64,000 nt of DNA from Pseudomonas botevensis (GTDB lineage: Bacteria; Pseudomonadota; Gammaproteobacteria; Pseudomonadales; Pseudomonadaceae). The position numbers and the translations under genes are program-made. Of this stretch, positions 60,740-64,000 are shown piece after piece (the first letter of the stretch is position 1; every line of letters starts with the position of its first letter). Location: NCBI RefSeq assembly GCF_019145475.1, contig NZ_JAHTKI010000034.1:7501-71500 (forward strand), in the 5' to 3' direction. The notes beneath the pieces are model-generated. The model saw only the letters and a program-made list of their open reading frames with translations, searched no databases and had not been told where the DNA came from.

Positions 60740-62410
60740 ATGACCGAGCCAGAAGACCCCAGCCGCGAGCGCCTCAAGCACCACTTTGCCCAGCGGGTAA
60801 TTCATCAGGCACGTCAGATTCTTGAGATATGGCAGCGCCTGCAACGCAGCGAGTGGTCCACCGCCGACCTCGCCGAACTGAGCGAGGCCAACCTGCGCCT
60901 GCTGCGCTTCGCCGAGCGCTTCGAACAGCCCGAACACACCCAGCTCGCGCATCACATCAGCCAGTCGCTGGAAGCGGTGGACGCCAATCGCGGACGCCTG
61001 AGCAGCGGCCTGATCACCGACCTCAATCGCCTGATGCAACGTCTGTCGCGCACCGGCCTGCGCCATGGCGACCAACTCGACCAGACATTCCTGCCGCCCC
61101 TGCGCAAACCAATCTACGTGATGCTGCAGGATCACGACCGCGCCGAGCGCCTGGCCAAGCAGCTGGAATTCTTCGGCCTCAGTGCCCAGGCGCTGGACAG
61201 TGTGTCGGCGTTTCGCTCCTCGATGGTCGAGCGTTTGCCGGCGGCCATCGTCATGGACGTCGACTTCAGCGGCCCGGGCATCGGCCTGAAACTCGCCGCC
61301 GAAGCCCAGCAAGGCCTGGAAGAACCATTGCCGCTGCTGTTTTTCAGTCTGCACGAAACCGACACCCCGACACGTCTGGCGGCGGTGCGTGCCGGCGGCC
61401 AGGAATTTCTCACCGGCACCCTCGAAGCCTCGAGCCTGCTGGAGAAGATCGAAGTCCTGACCTGCGTCGCCCAGTACGAACCTTATAAAGTGCTGATCAT
61501 CGACGACTCCCGCGCCCAGGCGTTGCACACCGAGCGTCTGCTCAACAGTGCCGGGATCGTCACCCGCACCCTGATCGAACCGATCCAGGCCATGGCCGAG
61601 CTGGCGGATTTCCAGCCGGACCTGATCATCCTCGACATGTACATGCCGGCCTGCACCGGCACCGAACTGGCGAAGGTCATCCGCCACAATGATCGCTATG
61701 TCAGCGTGCCGATCATCTACCTGTCGGCCGAAGACGATCTGGACAAGCAGCTCGACGCCATGAGCGAAGGCGGCGACGACTTCCTGACCAAGCCGATCAA
61801 GCCGCGCCACCTGATCACCACCGTGCGCAACCGCGCCGCCCGCGCTCGCAACCTGAAAGCGCGGATGGTGCGCGACAGCCTCACCGGCCTGTACAACCAC
61901 ACGCACATTTTGCAGTTGCTCGAAGACTGCTCGTTCCGCGCCCGCCGCGAGAACAAACCGTTGAGTTTCGCCATGCTCGACATCGACCACTTCAAACGGG
62001 TCAACGACAGCCACGGCCACCCGATGGGTGACCGGGTGATCAAGAGCCTGGCGCTGTTTCTCAAGCAACGCTTGCGCAAGACCGATTTCATCGGCCGTTA
62101 CGGCGGTGAAGAATTCGCCATCGTCATGCCCGACACCGATATCAACGCCGCACATAAGGTGCTCGACGAGATTCGCCAGCGCTTCGCCGAAATCCATTAC
62201 CCGGCGCAACCGCAGGATCTGTGGTGTACGTTCAGCGCCGGTGTGGTGGAGATGCACGACGACTCCGACAGCCTGATGATGGCCAGCCAGGCCGACGAGG
62301 CGCTGTACCGCGCCAAAGGCGAAGGACGTAATCGGGTACAGACCGCGCGGGACTCAAAGCAAAGTGCCACTTTTTCATCGGAATCCACCGATTCGGTCAT
62401 AACCCTGTAA
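60740..62410 (+). CDS. Diguanylate cyclase with two receiver modules
   Basis: A 556-residue cytoplasmic signalling protein. An N-terminal helical segment of ~120 residues, possibly Hpt-like, is followed by a degenerate receiver (YVMLQDHDRAERLAKQLEF; Asp kept in VMDVDFSG but the Lys replaced in EFLTGTL), a complete receiver (VLIIDDSRAQ, LIILDMYMPACTGTEL, LSAED, LTKPIKP) and a GGDEF domain. The catalytic motif is RYGGEEF, with the inhibitory I-site RKTD five residues before GGEEF. It should make c-di-GMP from GTP under phosphorylation control. The start has an AGGA only about 1-2 bp away, so 60740 is not certain. Confidence 0.9.
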   Translation: MTEPEDPSRERLKHHFAQRVIHQARQILEIWQRLQRSEWSTADLAELSEANLRLLRFAERFEQPEHTQLAHHISQSLEAVDANRGRLSSGLITDLNRLMQRLSRTGLRHGDQLDQTFLPPLRKPIYVMLQDHDRAERLAKQLEFFGLSAQALDSVSAFRSSMVERLPAAIVMDVDFSGPGIGLKLAAEAQQGLEEPLPLLFFSLHETDTPTRLAAVRAGGQEFLTGTLEASSLLEKIEVLTCVAQYEPYKVLIIDDSRAQALHTERLLNSAGIVTRTLIEPIQAMAELADFQPDLIILDMYMPACTGTELAKVIRHNDRYVSVPIIYLSAEDDLDKQLDAMSEGGDDFLTKPIKPRHLITTVRNRAARARNLKARMVRDSLTGLYNHTHILQLLEDCSFRARRENKPLSFAMLDIDHFKRVNDSHGHPMGDRVIKSLALFLKQRLRKTDFIGRYGGEEFAIVMPDTDINAAHKVLDEIRQRFAEIHYPAQPQDLWCTFSAGVVEMHDDSDSLMMASQADEALYRAKGEGRNRVQTARDSKQSATFSSESTDSVITL

Positions 62411-62461
62411 TAGAACCGCAATAAATTCAGGCGCTTACCATTTCTGTCGTTGGTAACCGTC

Positions 62462-64000
62462 ATGCGCCTGAAGTTGCTCACCAATCTCAATACGCTGTTG
62501 CTGGTCGCCGTGTGCGTGGCCCTCGGCGCCACGCTGTGGTGGTCGCAGAAAGCCCTTGAACGCCCGTATCTGTTGATGGAGCGCTACCTCGGGCTGTCGC
62601 AGCAATTTCAGAATGAAGTGGCGCGCAACGTCGAGGACTACCTCGCAAGCGGCGACGCCCTGCGCCTGAGCAGCGCCACCCAGGCCATCGACGGCCTGCA
62701 GAAAGAACTCGGCGAACTGCCACCCGCGCTCGCCGACACCCTGCGCCCGAGCCTGTCGAGCCTCGACGATTTCAGCAAGACCGACCTGCTGGCGGCCGGC
62801 AAACTGGCCGGTGATCCGCAGGCGCTGCTGTTGCAGGCCGAGCGCGAACTGAGCGCCAGCCTCGATCAGCTCAGCACCTATGCTGGCGGCAATTCGACCT
62901 ACCTGACACCGCTGCTCGCGGCCTCCCAACACCTGGGCAAACTGTCCCTGGCACGGGACAAACTGGTGAGCAGCGGCCGCAGCGAACTGGCCGTCGATGT
63001 CGAGCGGGAAGTCACCAGCATCCGCACCCAGGCGCAGGCGATCGATGCCCTGCCGCTGCTCGGCGTGGTCGCCAGCAACGAATCCGGCAGCGACGATTTC
63101 GCCGCGATGATGGGCATTGAAAACACCGAGAAAGCCACCGCCGAGGATGCCGGCGTCGGCCTCAAGCGCGAACTCAACAGCCTGCTCGGGCGCTACCCGG
63201 CAGAACTGGCGCGCACTCGCGAGCAGATCCAGAAACGCACCGACCTGAGCACCGCCACCCACTTGAAAATCGCCGCCGTGCAGCAAGCCATCGCCGGCCT
63301 CGAACCGGTGGTGCGCGCCCAGCACGGGCAGATCCAGGGCGAAGTGCGCCTGATGCAAGGCGTGATGATCGGCCTGATCCTGCTGATCGCCTTGCTGATC
63401 GATACCTTGCAGCGTCGCCTGGCGCGCACCCTGACCAACCTTGCGCCGGCCCTGTCGACCTGGGCCGAGGGCGATTTCAGCCAGGACATTCATCTGGGCA
63501 AGACCAACCGTGAACTGCACGACATCGAAGCCTCGCTCAATCGCCTGCGCGCCTACCTGGTGGATCTGGTGGGCACCATTCGCGGCAATGCCGAACAGGT
63601 CGCCGGCAGCAGCCGGACCCTCGCCGAACTGAGCAACGACTTGCACAGTGGCGCCGAACATCAGGCCGGCGATACCGCACTGATCCGTGACTCCCTCGGC
63701 GAACTGGAGGCGACCATCCAGCAAGTGGCCGGCGATGCGCGTCAGGCGGCAGATGCCAGTCGGCATGCGGGGCTGGCGGTCGAGCACGGACAGCAAGTCA
63801 TCGGCCAGAGCCTCACCGGCTTGCATGCACTGGTCGGTGAAGTACAAGGTAATGCGCAGATGATCGAACACCTGGCCGAGGAGTCGGCGACCATCGGCGG
63901 CGTGCTGACGGTGATCCGTTCGATTGCCGACCAGACCAACCTGCTGGCCCTCAACGCGGCGATCGAAGCGGCGCGTGCCGGAGAGATGGGTCGCGGCTTC
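62462..64000 (+). CDS. Methyl-accepting chemotaxis protein, partial
   Basis: The first 513 codons of a transmembrane chemoreceptor that runs off the right edge. TM1 is near residues 6-25; a periplasmic helical-bundle sensor spans about 30-300, rich in heptad-like Leu/Ala helices; TM2 is near 302-320 (GVMIGLILLIALLIDTL); then comes a HAMP-like region and the start of the signalling domain with IADQTNLLALNAAIEAARAG. It is 51 bp downstream of the diguanylate cyclase and could be co-transcribed. The ligand is not predictable. Confidence 0.9.
   Translation, partial: MRLKLLTNLNTLLLVAVCVALGATLWWSQKALERPYLLMERYLGLSQQFQNEVARNVEDYLASGDALRLSSATQAIDGLQKELGELPPALADTLRPSLSSLDDFSKTDLLAAGKLAGDPQALLLQAERELSASLDQLSTYAGGNSTYLTPLLAASQHLGKLSLARDKLVSSGRSELAVDVEREVTSIRTQAQAIDALPLLGVVASNESGSDDFAAMMGIENTEKATAEDAGVGLKRELNSLLGRYPAELARTREQIQKRTDLSTATHLKIAAVQQAIAGLEPVVRAQHGQIQGEVRLMQGVMIGLILLIALLIDTLQRRLARTLTNLAPALSTWAEGDFSQDIHLGKTNRELHDIEASLNRLRAYLVDLVGTIRGNAEQVAGSSRTLAELSNDLHSGAEHQAGDTALIRDSLGELEATIQQVAGDARQAADASRHAGLAVEHGQQVIGQSLTGLHALVGEVQGNAQMIEHLAEESATIGGVLTVIRSIADQTNLLALNAAIEAARAGEMGRGF

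Overview
The window is a contiguous piece of a Pseudomonas chromosome, most likely from the P. fluorescens group. The evidence is GC-rich coding DNA, many REP/REPIN palindromes of the GCGGGCAAGCCCGCTCCCAC type, DUF6124 and DUF3613 family proteins, and gene neighbourhoods known from Pseudomonas (BauA-type transaminase, 8-oxoguanine deaminase, adenine deaminase; copZ-copA-cueR; tad/rcp with pprA-pprB). I found 59 protein genes, two of them cut by the window edges. I saw no rRNA, tRNA, insertion sequence, prophage or CRISPR array.

Layout. 1-9.4 kb: nitrogen and purine catabolism (omega-amino acid transaminase with a divergent LysR regulator, a RutR-like TetR regulator, an IMPACT/YigZ protein, a ChaA antiporter, 8-oxoguanine deaminase, a MerR-SDR pair facing a small membrane protein, adenine deaminase). 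9.4-16 kb: two MFS transporters, an ArsR-type and a LysR regulator, and a small ABM-monooxygenase/zinc-type alcohol dehydrogenase operon. 16-19.7 kb: a copper homeostasis cluster (copZ, a small exported protein, copA, cueR) with two CueR-type operators. 19.6-28.2 kb: an MFS exporter, a RIO kinase, a dCache chemoreceptor and a fatty-acyl or PHA type trio (thiolase, large FabG-like reductase, MaoC hydratase). 28.2-32.5 kb: a lipoprotein with a long GGT-repeat tract, a TpsB/FhaC-type outer-membrane protein and a DUF6124 protein.

32.8-49.1 kb holds a complete Flp/Tad pilus locus: a receiver-only regulator, flp, rcpC, rcpA, tadZ, tadA, tadB, tadC, tadD and a DUF3613 gene, then pprB, fppA, tadF, pprA and tadG. 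RcpC/RcpA and TadZABCD build the secretion channel and motor, FppA matures the Flp and TadF prepilins, and PprA-PprB is the dedicated two-component system. The pilin and machine half is bracketed by two direct copies of a roughly 520-545 bp non-coding repeat. Comparing the two copies shows several hairpins whose paired bases change together, with G-U wobbles that point to the plus strand. I consider this structured-RNA-like repeat the most interesting object in the window.

49.3-64 kb: two tandem DUF4136 lipoproteins, cmoM with a MazG-like pyrophosphohydrolase, a MATE exporter, an unusually short VgrG with a DUF4123 adaptor but no effector, speA, a SUI1-type factor, a Nudix hydrolase, a DUF2333 protein, a diguanylate cyclase with two receiver modules and the start of a second chemoreceptor. 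Gene calls come from reading the translations and recalling families; no database search was run.
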